From NCBI GenBank assembly GCA_021325315.1, contig JAJPHK010000086.1, positions 1 through 36,140 of the forward strand: a DNA stretch of 36,140 nt, in the 5' to 3' direction. Below the pieces are notes generated by a model. The model was not told the origin of the DNA. It did no database searches and worked only from the letters and a program-made list of their open reading frames with translations. Within the stretch, counting starts at the first letter, position 1, and every line of letters starts with the position of its first letter. Shown one piece after another: positions 19,245 to 25,982 of the stretch. Source of the DNA: Alphaproteobacteria bacterium (GTDB lineage: Bacteria > Pseudomonadota > Alphaproteobacteria > Rhizobiales > Xanthobacteraceae). Made by a program: the position numbers and the translations under genes.

Positions 19245-19310
19245 AGAACGCCTCCCAAGACACGTCACCCCTCTTGCGGGGGATGGACATTCCGACTCTG
19301 GCATCTAAAA

Positions 19311-19350
19311 ATCATATTGCAAGACTTTTTGTTTCGGTTTTTGATACAAA
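19311..19350. promoter_or_regulatory. Divergent control region with a candidate IclR operator
   Basis: Between the biotin carboxylase (left) and iclR (right), an inverted repeat TTTGTTTC (19328-19335), 7 nt, GATACAAA (19343-19350) matches at 7 of 8 positions. Its position 3 nt before the iclR ATG and between divergent catabolic genes fits an autoregulatory IclR-family operator. TATGAT read leftward (19311-19316) could be a -10 box for the carboxylase operon. TTGCAA (19318-19323) and GATACA (19343-19348) are possible rightward hexamers; that -10 would place the start of transcription at the iclR ATG. All are candidates by position and symmetry. Confidence 0.45.
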
Positions 19351-19353
19351 CCC

Positions 19354-20199
19354 ATGCAGCTTCGAACCGGCACTCCACTTTCGAATAAGAATCGACTGAA
19401 AGGCGCCGCCGACCGGCCGGCTTCGACAGAGCCGTCGGGGAAGGCCTTTCCGACGGTCAAAGCCGTTTCGATCCTTGAAGCCATCGCAAGCGCCCGGCGG
19501 CCGCTAAGCGTCACGGAGCTGGGCGTGCTTCTCAGTCTTCCCAAGCCGACCGCGCATCGCATCGTGCGGATGCTGGAGAACGAAGGCCTGATGCAGCGCG
19601 AGCCCGGCAGCCGCCGATTTGTGCCGGGTCCGCGTCTTGTGCGCCTCGGTCTCGGCATTGTCGGCGCCGCCATGTCGAGCGCACCGCGTCATTCCATTCT
19701 GGAAGCGCTTTCACAGAAGATTGGCGAGACCTGCAATTTCGGCATCATCAACGGCAGCCACGTTCTTTATCTCGATCGCGTCGAAGCCGCGTGGCCGCTC
19801 GGCTTGCGGTTCGAATCCGGCTCGCACGTGCCGCTCCATTGCACGTCGATGGGTAAGCTGTTCTTGAGCTGGATGCCGAAACGGAAACGGGCGGTGTTGC
19901 TCCGCTCCCTGCAACTTCTTCGCTACACGGAGAACACCATTACGGACGTCTCGCGGCTCGAAGCCGAGCTCGAGAAAATCCGCGAAGCGGAAGTTTCCAC
20001 CGACAATCAGGAATTCCTCGCCGGCGTCGTCTGCGTCGCCGTTCCTGTCCGCGACCAAAACGGGCATCGGGTAGCGGCACTTGCGATTTCCGCGCCGCTC
20101 GCCCGGATGTCGCTTGAACAAGGATTGCAGCACGTGCCGCTGATGCAGAAGGCGGCGGAGGAGCTCACGGTTACAATCGAAGAAGAACACAAATCATAG
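19354..20199 (+). CDS. IclR-family transcriptional regulator
   Basis: 281 residues. An N-terminal tail of about 30 residues precedes a winged helix-turn-helix (about 33-95: AVSILEAIA, SVTELGVLLSLPKPTAHRIVRML, MQREPGSRRFVPG), followed by the IclR effector-binding domain (about 110-270, with LHCTSMGKLFLSWMP and GVVCVAVPVRDQNG). The winged helix binds operators as dimers, and the C-terminal domain senses small organic acids. It is divergent from the biotin carboxylase operon and is followed after 9 nt by the biotin carrier gene. It is thus placed to control both sides. No Shine-Dalgarno precedes the ATG; an operator-like palindrome ends 3 nt before it, so a leaderless message is possible. Confidence 0.93.
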   Translation: MQLRTGTPLSNKNRLKGAADRPASTEPSGKAFPTVKAVSILEAIASARRPLSVTELGVLLSLPKPTAHRIVRMLENEGLMQREPGSRRFVPGPRLVRLGLGIVGAAMSSAPRHSILEALSQKIGETCNFGIINGSHVLYLDRVEAAWPLGLRFESGSHVPLHCTSMGKLFLSWMPKRKRAVLLRSLQLLRYTENTITDVSRLEAELEKIREAEVSTDNQEFLAGVVCVAVPVRDQNGHRVAALAISAPLARMSLEQGLQHVPLMQKAAEELTVTIEEEHKS

Positions 20200-20208
20200 G
20201 GAGCGGTT

Positions 20209-20691
20209 GTGAGCCTGCGTTACGAGGAAATTGCCGAGATTATGAAGATTATCGACAGCAGCTCTTGTGACGAGCTGATTGTCGAAACAGGGGATGTGAA
20301 GCTCGTGGTGCGCCGAAATGGCGCGCATGGCGCATCGCCGCCAATTGAGCGTCCGCTAGCCGCATCTGCGGCGTCGTCCGCCGTTGCAGCGCCAAGACCT
20401 GCATCTCCCGCACCGGTCGCGCAGCAGGAAAAAATCGAAGCAGGCTCGGGCAAGCTGGAAATCACCGCCCCCATGGTCGGCACGTTTTATCGCGCGCCCA
20501 GCCCCGATGCGCCCGCCTTCGTCGAGCTCGGCAGCGTCGTCAAGAAGGGTCAGCCGCTCTGTCTTATCGAAGTGATGAAACTCTTCACCACCATCAATTC
20601 GGAATTTGATGGCCGCATCGTCCAGATCGGCGCCGAGAACGGCGAACTGGTCGAATACGGCCGCGTTCTGTTCGTGATCGAACCGGCCTGA
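20209..20691 (+). CDS. accB: Biotin carboxyl carrier protein (AccB-like)
   Basis: 160 residues, GTG start with AGGGAG just upstream, 9 nt after iclR. The N-terminal AccB helix region (RYEEIAEIMKIIDSSSCDELIVE), a Pro/Ala-rich linker (about 43-75) and the biotinyl domain are clear. Biotin would be attached to Lys124 in EVMKLF, a variant of the common EAMKM. The thumb loop region APMVGTFYRAPSPDAPAFV, typical of AccB, is present. It probably carries the carboxyl group between the divergent biotin carboxylase and the OadA/PycB-like carboxyltransferase, which lacks its own carrier domain. A general role in fatty acid synthesis is less likely because it sits in a catabolic, IclR-linked unit with an ABC transporter. 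Confidence 0.95.
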   Translation: MSLRYEEIAEIMKIIDSSSCDELIVETGDVKLVVRRNGAHGASPPIERPLAASAASSAVAAPRPASPAPVAQQEKIEAGSGKLEITAPMVGTFYRAPSPDAPAFVELGSVVKKGQPLCLIEVMKLFTTINSEFDGRIVQIGAENGELVEYGRVLFVIEPA

Positions 20692-20779
20692 AGGAGAAAG
20701 CTCGAAACTAAAACGGACAGGAGTGAACCAGCTTCAATTTGCCGTTGCCATTCAACGAAAACAAAACGGGAGGGATGGA

Positions 20780-22048
20780 ATGCAAAAGAAACTGAAATTC
20801 AAATTGCTCGCGGCGGGCCTTTTCGCCGGTTTGCTCTGCAGCCTGACGCCGGCTGTCGCGCAGAACGTTACGCAGTGGGGTTGGCCGCAGCCCTACGAAA
20901 AAGTTTCGGACAAATCGGTTGCGTGGCTGAAGGAAAAAGGCTGGTGGCCGATCGTCGTCGGCTGGCAAGGCCCGTTCTCCGGCCAGAACACCATCAACGT
21001 GGTGATGGACAAGGAAGGGCTCCTCCAAAAGCGCGGGATCGAAGCGAAATTCCAGGTCTTCGCCTCCGGGCCGGAGGTGAACGAATCCGTCGCCGCTGCA
21101 CGCATTCAGGTGGGTAATGGCGGGAATTTTCCGTTCACATCGCTGCTCGATCGCGGTGTGCCGGTGCGCGCGATTGCCGTGGTCGCACCGAATTTGAAGC
21201 ACTCTACGGTCGTCCCGCTTGACTCTCCGATCAAGAAACTCGCCGACTTCAAGGGCAGCAATCCGCCCGCGACGATCGGCATCGTCACCGGCTCGTCGTC
21301 GGAATTTTATTTTACGCAGGCCGCCGAGGTCGTCGGGTTGCAAATCGGCAAGGACGTCATCCTGAAAAACATGCCGCCCGCCGAGCAATTGCTGATGGTC
21401 AAGGGGATCGGCGGGGTCGTCCCGTGGGAACCATCGGTCACAATCATCACGGAAGAGCGCAAGACAGGGCGCGAGATCGACACCATCTTCCCGTACAATT
21501 TTTATGAAGGTCGTTTCTATGTTCGGCAGGAATTGATCGACAACGTGCCGGATGTCGTTCAGGCGATTAGCGACGCCTTCATGGAATCGACGCTCTGGAT
21601 CCGGCTGCATCCTGAAAAGGCCGCCGACTATCTGGCGGCCGAGCCGATGCTGAAAACTTTCGGCAAGGATCTCCTGCTGCAGCAAACGAAGCTCTACAAC
21701 AATCTCTACAAGCCGACCTACAGCTATCCCTTCGCCAAGATGTGGGGCGAGGAAGATTCCCGCATCGCCAAATGGCTGAAAGAGCGGAACCGCATCACCA
21801 AGGCGCTCACGGCGAAGGACTACGAAGCTTCCTTCGACGAGCGTTTCATGCTGAAAACCTATGAAAAGCTCGGCTGGAAAGTTCCCGAGCGCGCGCCGTT
21901 CCTGCCCGCGAACTGGGCCGGCAAGATCGGGCAGCTTCCCTATCCGGCTTATGACAATGCTTTGACGCTGAAAGCGCCGCAGCCCTGGCCCGAACCGGGC
22001 GATTTGACGAAGCCTTGGACTTTCAACGGCAAGACCTACAATCCCTGA
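20780..22048 (+). CDS. NitT/TauT-type ABC transporter substrate-binding protein
   Basis: 422 residues from the ATG at 20780, which has GGGAGGG 5 nt upstream and begins a good signal peptide (KKLKFK, hydrophobic core, PAVAQN). An in-frame start 57 nt earlier would place 19 non-signal residues in front. The mature protein has features of the nitrate/sulfonate binding family (GPEVNESVAAARIQVGNGG, GIVTGSSSEFYF, PEKAADYLAAEP). It is longer than, and clearly different from, the two paralogous binding proteins elsewhere in the window, so it should bind another ligand. It heads a transporter set with the permease and ATPase that follow. A hairpin sits in the 48-nt gap to the permease. Confidence 0.92.
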   Translation: MQKKLKFKLLAAGLFAGLLCSLTPAVAQNVTQWGWPQPYEKVSDKSVAWLKEKGWWPIVVGWQGPFSGQNTINVVMDKEGLLQKRGIEAKFQVFASGPEVNESVAAARIQVGNGGNFPFTSLLDRGVPVRAIAVVAPNLKHSTVVPLDSPIKKLADFKGSNPPATIGIVTGSSSEFYFTQAAEVVGLQIGKDVILKNMPPAEQLLMVKGIGGVVPWEPSVTIITEERKTGREIDTIFPYNFYEGRFYVRQELIDNVPDVVQAISDAFMESTLWIRLHPEKAADYLAAEPMLKTFGKDLLLQQTKLYNNLYKPTYSYPFAKMWGEEDSRIAKWLKERNRITKALTAKDYEASFDERFMLKTYEKLGWKVPERAPFLPANWAGKIGQLPYPAYDNALTLKAPQPWPEPGDLTKPWTFNGKTYNP

Positions 22049-22061
22049 ATGAGATGAGGCA

Positions 22062-22086
22062 GGCGCGGGACTGACCGTCTCGCGCC
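22062..22086 (+). other. Stem-loop between binding protein and permease genes
   Basis: GGCGCGGGAC (22062-22071) and GTCTCGCGCC (22077-22086) pair at 9 of 10 positions around a TGACC loop. No T tract follows, so a full terminator is unlikely. Stem-loops after binding protein genes commonly stabilise the upstream part of the transcript and raise the amount of binding protein relative to the membrane parts. Here it begins 13 nt after the stop codon. Confidence 0.55.
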
Positions 22087-22096
22087 TCTCGCGGCC

Positions 22097-22957
22097 ATGA
22101 GTGAATCGGAAACGCCCATTCAAGAGACACGCATCAATTTGGCGCCTGCGGAACGCACGTCGCCGTCGATCAGCGTGCGCCTCCTTCGCCTTTTCTCCTC
22201 ACTGCCGAATCTCGGCCTGCTGATTTTTCTCATTATCGCGTGGCAATTGGCGTCGACCGTCTGGCTGCCGAGCATCGACCCGCATATGGCGGTGCTGATG
22301 CCGGCGCCGACTTTGATCGCGAAAACCGCGGCCGCGATGATCGCCTCCGGCGAGCTTTTCTATCACTTGACGGCGAGCTTAAAGCGCGAGGCGATGGCGT
22401 TTCTATTCTCCGCGGTCGCTATTCCGCTCGGCATCGCCATGGGCTGGTGGCGCCTGGTTTACAACCAGGTTCAGCCGATCATGGAAATCCTGCGCCCGAT
22501 CCCGCCGCTCGCCTGGATTCCGCTCAGCATTCTGTGGTTCGGGCTCGGCGACGAGCAAAACGAGTTCATTATCTTCCTCGGCATGTTTTTCCCGATTCTC
22601 GTGAACACGATTGTCGGCGTGAAAAACATCGAGCCGAACCTCGTGCGCGCGGCCCGCAGCCTGGGCGCGCCTGAATACAAGGTACTTGGCCGCGTCGTGT
22701 TCAAGGGCGCGCTGCCGCAGATCATCACCGGCGTTCGCATCGGCCTCGGCGTCGGCTGGATGGCGCTGGTCGCTGCCGAGCTTGTTGGTGCGAATTCGGG
22801 CCTCGGCTTCCTCATTAACGACGCCCGCAGCATGTTGCGGACGGACGTGATCGTGGTCGGCATGCTGACGATCGGTTTGATCGGATTGCTGATCGACATC
22901 GCGATCCGGATGATAAGCCGCCGCTTGCTCCCCTGGTCGCTGGCACTCGGCAGATAG
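22097..22957 (+). CDS. NitT/TauT-type ABC transporter permease
   Basis: 286 residues with about six hydrophobic segments, so an inner-membrane BPD-type permease. The conserved cytoplasmic EAA-like loop, RAARSLGAPEYKVLGRV through GALPQI, contacts the ATPase. The C-terminal half (MALVAAELVGANSGLGFLI, DARSMLRTDVIVVGML) is typical of SsuC/TauC/NrtB relatives. It follows the binding protein after a 48-nt gap that contains a stem-loop, and the ATPase starts 10 nt downstream. No good Shine-Dalgarno is visible before the ATG, so translation may be weaker than for the binding protein. The substrate is inferred only from its neighbours. Confidence 0.93.
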   Translation: MSESETPIQETRINLAPAERTSPSISVRLLRLFSSLPNLGLLIFLIIAWQLASTVWLPSIDPHMAVLMPAPTLIAKTAAAMIASGELFYHLTASLKREAMAFLFSAVAIPLGIAMGWWRLVYNQVQPIMEILRPIPPLAWIPLSILWFGLGDEQNEFIIFLGMFFPILVNTIVGVKNIEPNLVRAARSLGAPEYKVLGRVVFKGALPQIITGVRIGLGVGWMALVAAELVGANSGLGFLINDARSMLRTDVIVVGMLTIGLIGLLIDIAIRMISRRLLPWSLALGR

Positions 22958-22967
22958 GGGAACGCGA

Positions 22968-23732
22968 ATGGGCCGTTTGACCGTAAAAGGATTGTCGAAA
23001 GTCTACGGCGAGAGCAGCGCCGCCGGCAGCGTGACCGCGCTTCAGAATGTCTCGTTCGAGGTGCCGGACAATCAGTTTTGCTCGATCCTCGGGCACAGCG
23101 GTTGCGGTAAGACTACGCTCCTGAATATTGCCGCCGGCTTTGAAAAGCCGACATCCGGCAGCGTGATGGTGGACGGCGAACCGATCCGCACGCCCGGCTG
23201 GCAAAATACGATGATCTTTCAGGACTACGCGCTGTTTCCTTGGGCGAGTGTCGCGGACAATATCGCATTCGGGCTCGAGATGAAAAACATGCCGCGCCAC
23301 AAGCGCCTCGACACAACGCAATATTTTATCGGTCTCGTCGGGTTGAAAGGATTTGAAAATAAATACCCCCATCAGCTCTCCGGCGGCATGCGCCAGCGCG
23401 TTGCGATCGCTCGCGCGCTCGCGGTGCGCCCGCAATTGCTTCTGATGGACGAGCCTTTCGCCGCGCTCGACGCGCAAAACCGTGCCTTCATGCAGGACGA
23501 GCTCGTCCGCATCTGGCAGCGGGAGCCGAAAACCGTGATGCTGGTCACCCACAGCATCGACGAGGCGATCAAGCTATCCGACTGCATCGCCGTCATGACC
23601 CGGCGGCCGGGGAGGGTGAAGGAATTCATCCAGGTCGAATTGCCGCGGCCTAGGGATGAAGACGACGCCGCTTACCTGAAATTGAAGCGCAAGCTGCGCG
23701 ACCTGATCCATGACGAAATGGAAGAGCAATAA
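22968..23732 (+). CDS. NitT/TauT-type ABC transporter ATP-binding protein
   Basis: 254 residues. All nucleotide-binding motifs are present: Walker A GHSGCGKTT, Q-loop FQDYALFPW, signature LSGGMRQR, Walker B LLMDEPFAALD and the switch His in THSIDEA. This is the SsuB/TauB/NrtD-like group. It powers the permease encoded 10 nt upstream and closes the rightward iclR-accB-transporter unit. A 317-nt non-coding stretch follows before the lipid transport genes. Confidence 0.96.
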   Translation: MGRLTVKGLSKVYGESSAAGSVTALQNVSFEVPDNQFCSILGHSGCGKTTLLNIAAGFEKPTSGSVMVDGEPIRTPGWQNTMIFQDYALFPWASVADNIAFGLEMKNMPRHKRLDTTQYFIGLVGLKGFENKYPHQLSGGMRQRVAIARALAVRPQLLLMDEPFAALDAQNRAFMQDELVRIWQREPKTVMLVTHSIDEAIKLSDCIAVMTRRPGRVKEFIQVELPRPRDEDDAAYLKLKRKLRDLIHDEMEEQ

Positions 23733-23798
23733 TCATGCGGCTTGCAAATCCACGATCTTTGCTAATGCCTTGATAGAAAAGGCTTTCTCGGAATGCCA

Positions 23799-23858
23799 TT
23801 AACTTTTCATTAACCTAAGAAAGTAAATGCCGTTTAAGTATGGTTACTAAGCTGTTAA
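23799..23858. promoter_or_regulatory. Two CtrA-like binding boxes upstream of mlaE
   Basis: TTAA-N7-TTAA, the full alphaproteobacterial CtrA consensus, lies at 23799-23813 (followed by C, matching TTAAC). A second, one-off copy, TTAC-N7-TTAA, lies at 23844-23858. They are 45 bp apart centre to centre. CtrA is the cell-cycle response regulator of alphaproteobacteria. The placement about 190-250 nt before the permease start suggests cell-cycle control of the lipid transport genes. Confidence 0.5.
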
Positions 23859-23906
23859 TCCGATTGCGGAATATTCGAAGAGCTTGGTACGGGGAACATT
23901 CGTTGC

Positions 23907-24028
23907 GCGTTTCGCCCCGGAGTTTGCGGTCATCGGCTGCCGCTACATAAGCGGCGCGGCTCCTCCGAAACGCTTTTATTGTTTTCCCGTCCTGGCTATC
24001 GGCACGGCAAAAGAGCGTGCGCTCTTTT
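23907..24028 (+). other. Structured leader or terminator-like RNA before mlaE
   Basis: An outer 8-bp perfect stem, GCGTTTCG (23907-23914) with CGAAACGC (23966-23973), encloses GGAG/CTCC pairs and an inner perfect hairpin GCCGCT-ACATA-AGCGGC (23939-23955). It is followed at once by TTTTATTGTTTT. A second perfect hairpin follows, AAAAGAGC-GTGC-GCTCTTTT (24009-24028), just before the ribosome site of mlaE. The first could be an intrinsic terminator for the ABC unit; the second has A and T arms on both sides, like a bidirectional terminator. Together they could also form an attenuating leader. Confidence 0.5.
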
Positions 24029-24049
24029 CGCCGGAGAGGGAGCGGCATC

Positions 24050-25192
24050 GTGACAGCGGGAACATTGACGCTGGTGAGCGGCGAGTCGGGCCGCGGTCAT
24101 ATCCGTTTGGCCGCCGCCGGCGTGTGGACCGCCGAGAACGCGGGCGCCATCGAGCCGCTGATCGAGGCCGCGACCCGTCCCATTCCTTCGCTGAAGAGCA
24201 TCTCGATCGACACGGCGAATATCGAGCGGCTCGATTCTTTCGGTGCCTGGCTTTTGGAACGCGCGCTCCGCACCTGGAGAGATCGCGAATGCGAAGCGAA
24301 TATCGTCGGCCTGAAAGACGATTATCGCGGCCTGTTCGAGAAAGTGCACGCCGCAACACAAAAGCTTCCGCCCCCGCCGAAAAAGCGAAATTCGATCGTC
24401 GCGACGCTCGACAGCGTCGGCCGCACCATGGTCGCGGTGTTCGACGACCTCGTGCTGCTTGCGCAAATGGTGGGCTCGGTGATGACGGCTTTTGGGCGTG
24501 TGCTGCTGCACCCGTCGCGCTTTCGCTTCACGTCGATGGTCAATCACCTGGAGCGGGTCGGCTGGCATGCGCTGCCGATCATTCTGCTGATCACGGTTTT
24601 GATCGGCGCGATCCTCGCACAGCAGGGAATTTTTCACTTCCGTAAATTCGGCGCCGACATTTACGTCGTCGACATGGTGGGCGTGCTTGTCCTGCGCGAA
24701 CTCGGCGTTTTGATCGTCTGCATCATGATCGCGGGCCGCTCGGGCAGCTCTTACACCGCCGAGTTGGGCGCGATGAAAATGCGCGAGGAAGTCGACGCCC
24801 TCCGCACTATGGGCTTCGATCCTGTCGAAGTGCTGATCCTCCCGCGCATTCTCGCAATCGTGATCGCCGTTCCGATTCTTACACTGTTCGGCTCGCTCGC
24901 CGCGCTTTATGGCGGCGGTTTGGTTGCCTGGCTCTACGGCGGCATTGCGCCGGAAGTGTTTCTGTCACGCCTCCGGGAGGCGATCAGCATGCAGACTTTC
25001 GAAGTCGGCATGCTGAAAGCGCCGTTCATGGCGCTCGTGATCGGCGTCGTCGCCTGCGTCGAGGGCCTGCAAGTGCAGGGGAGCGCCGAGTCGCTCGGCG
25101 AGCGTACCACGAACTCGGTGGTGAAATCGATCTTTCTCGTGATCGTACTTGACGGCTTCTTTGCGATGTTCTTCGCCTCAATCGGATTGTAG
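24050..25192 (+). CDS. mlaE: STAS-MlaE fusion, permease of Mla-type lipid ABC transporter
   Basis: 380 residues from the GTG at 24050, chosen because GGAGAGGGAG precedes it; another GTG 33 nt upstream lies inside a hairpin. Residues 1 to about 105 form a STAS-like domain (SIDTANIERLDSFGAWLLE), a fusion common in rhizobial homologues. The rest is an MlaE-type permease with 5-6 hydrophobic segments and the signature RSGSSYTAELGAMKMREEVDALRTMG. It should lie in the inner membrane and move phospholipid or another hydrophobic compound together with MlaF and MlaD. The next gene starts 2 nt after the stop. The long leader and CtrA-like boxes suggest regulated expression. Confidence 0.92.
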   Translation: MTAGTLTLVSGESGRGHIRLAAAGVWTAENAGAIEPLIEAATRPIPSLKSISIDTANIERLDSFGAWLLERALRTWRDRECEANIVGLKDDYRGLFEKVHAATQKLPPPPKKRNSIVATLDSVGRTMVAVFDDLVLLAQMVGSVMTAFGRVLLHPSRFRFTSMVNHLERVGWHALPIILLITVLIGAILAQQGIFHFRKFGADIYVVDMVGVLVLRELGVLIVCIMIAGRSGSSYTAELGAMKMREEVDALRTMGFDPVEVLILPRILAIVIAVPILTLFGSLAALYGGGLVAWLYGGIAPEVFLSRLREAISMQTFEVGMLKAPFMALVIGVVACVEGLQVQGSAESLGERTTNSVVKSIFLVIVLDGFFAMFFASIGL

Positions 25193-25194
25193 CG

Positions 25195-25971
25195 ATGGCG
25201 AACGCGCGGGAGCCCGTGATTCAAGTCAGGGATCTGGTGGTCGAACTGAAATCGAACCGGATCCTGAACGGCGTCACGCTCGACGTCTATCGCGGCGAGA
25301 TCCTTGGTTTCGTAGGCGCGTCCGGCGCCGGGAAATCGGTTCTCACGCGCACGATTGTGGGACTTTTGCCAAAAGTTGAGGGCACGATCGAGGTCTTCGG
25401 CACCAATCTCGACGGCCTCGACGAGGACCAGCGCCGCGATATCGAGCGCCGCTGGGGAATTCTGTTTCAGCAAGGCGCGCTCTTTTCGTCGCTTACCGTC
25501 GGGCAGAACGTCGAATTCCCGATGCTCGAATATCTTGACATCTCTCCAAAACTCATGACCGAAATGGCGATCACCAAGCTCGAAATGGTGGGGTTGAAGC
25601 CCGAGGTTTACCGGAAATACCCATCGGAACTTTCGGGCGGCATGATCAAGCGCGTGGCGCTTGCACGCGCGCTCGCGCTAGATCCGGAAATCCTATTTCT
25701 AGACGAGCCGACCTCCGGCCTCGACCCGATCAGCGCGCACGAGTTCGACCAGCTCATTCTGACCTTGCAGCGCACCTCACAAATGGCGATTTTCATGGTC
25801 ACCCACGACCTCGACAGCCTTTATGCCACCTGCGACCGGATCGCGGTGCTGCTCGACGGCAAGATCGGGGTGACCGGCAATATAGACACGATGCTCGCTT
25901 CGGAGCAGCCTTGGCTGAAGGCCTATTTCCACGGGGCGCGCGCGCGCGTCGGGCAGCACGGAAAGCAATAG
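25195..25971 (+). CDS. mlaF: Mla-type lipid ABC transporter ATP-binding protein
   Basis: 258 residues. Walker A GASGAGKSVL, Q-loop FQQGALFSSLTVG, signature LSGGMIKRVALARALAL, Walker B ILFLDEPTSGLDP and a switch His in THDLDS are all present. The FQQGALFSSLTV and SGLDPISAHEFD segments are characteristic of MlaF/Ttg2A rather than of importers for small solutes. It is 2 nt from mlaE and 11 nt from mlaD, so one operon. It supplies energy for lipid movement between the inner membrane and the periplasm. Confidence 0.95.
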   Translation: MANAREPVIQVRDLVVELKSNRILNGVTLDVYRGEILGFVGASGAGKSVLTRTIVGLLPKVEGTIEVFGTNLDGLDEDQRRDIERRWGILFQQGALFSSLTVGQNVEFPMLEYLDISPKLMTEMAITKLEMVGLKPEVYRKYPSELSGGMIKRVALARALALDPEILFLDEPTSGLDPISAHEFDQLILTLQRTSQMAIFMVTHDLDSLYATCDRIAVLLDGKIGVTGNIDTMLASEQPWLKAYFHGARARVGQHGKQ

Positions 25972-25982
25972 CGGAGGGGATG

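Larger units (their letters stand above)
23733..24049 (+). other. 317-nt intergenic region: AT-rich promoter part, then structured leader
   Basis: No credible protein gene is seen. The first 130 nt are unusually AT-rich for this genome and hold the two CtrA-like boxes. The second half is GC-rich and packed with inverted repeats (23907-24028). The region separates the ABC transporter unit from the mla-type genes. It probably serves both as the transcription end of the former and as the promoter and leader of the latter. Confidence 0.6.

Noticed and set aside
20209-20691. Reading the carrier protein as part of the housekeeping acetyl-CoA carboxylase
   Set aside because: Not excluded, but the housekeeping accBC pair is normally adjacent and co-directional; here the genes are divergent around iclR and joined to catabolic and transport genes.
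20708-22123. 471-codon minus-strand open frame opposite the binding protein
   Set aside because: No signal, motif or ribosome site; the plus-strand gene has a signal peptide, a good ribosome site and operon partners.
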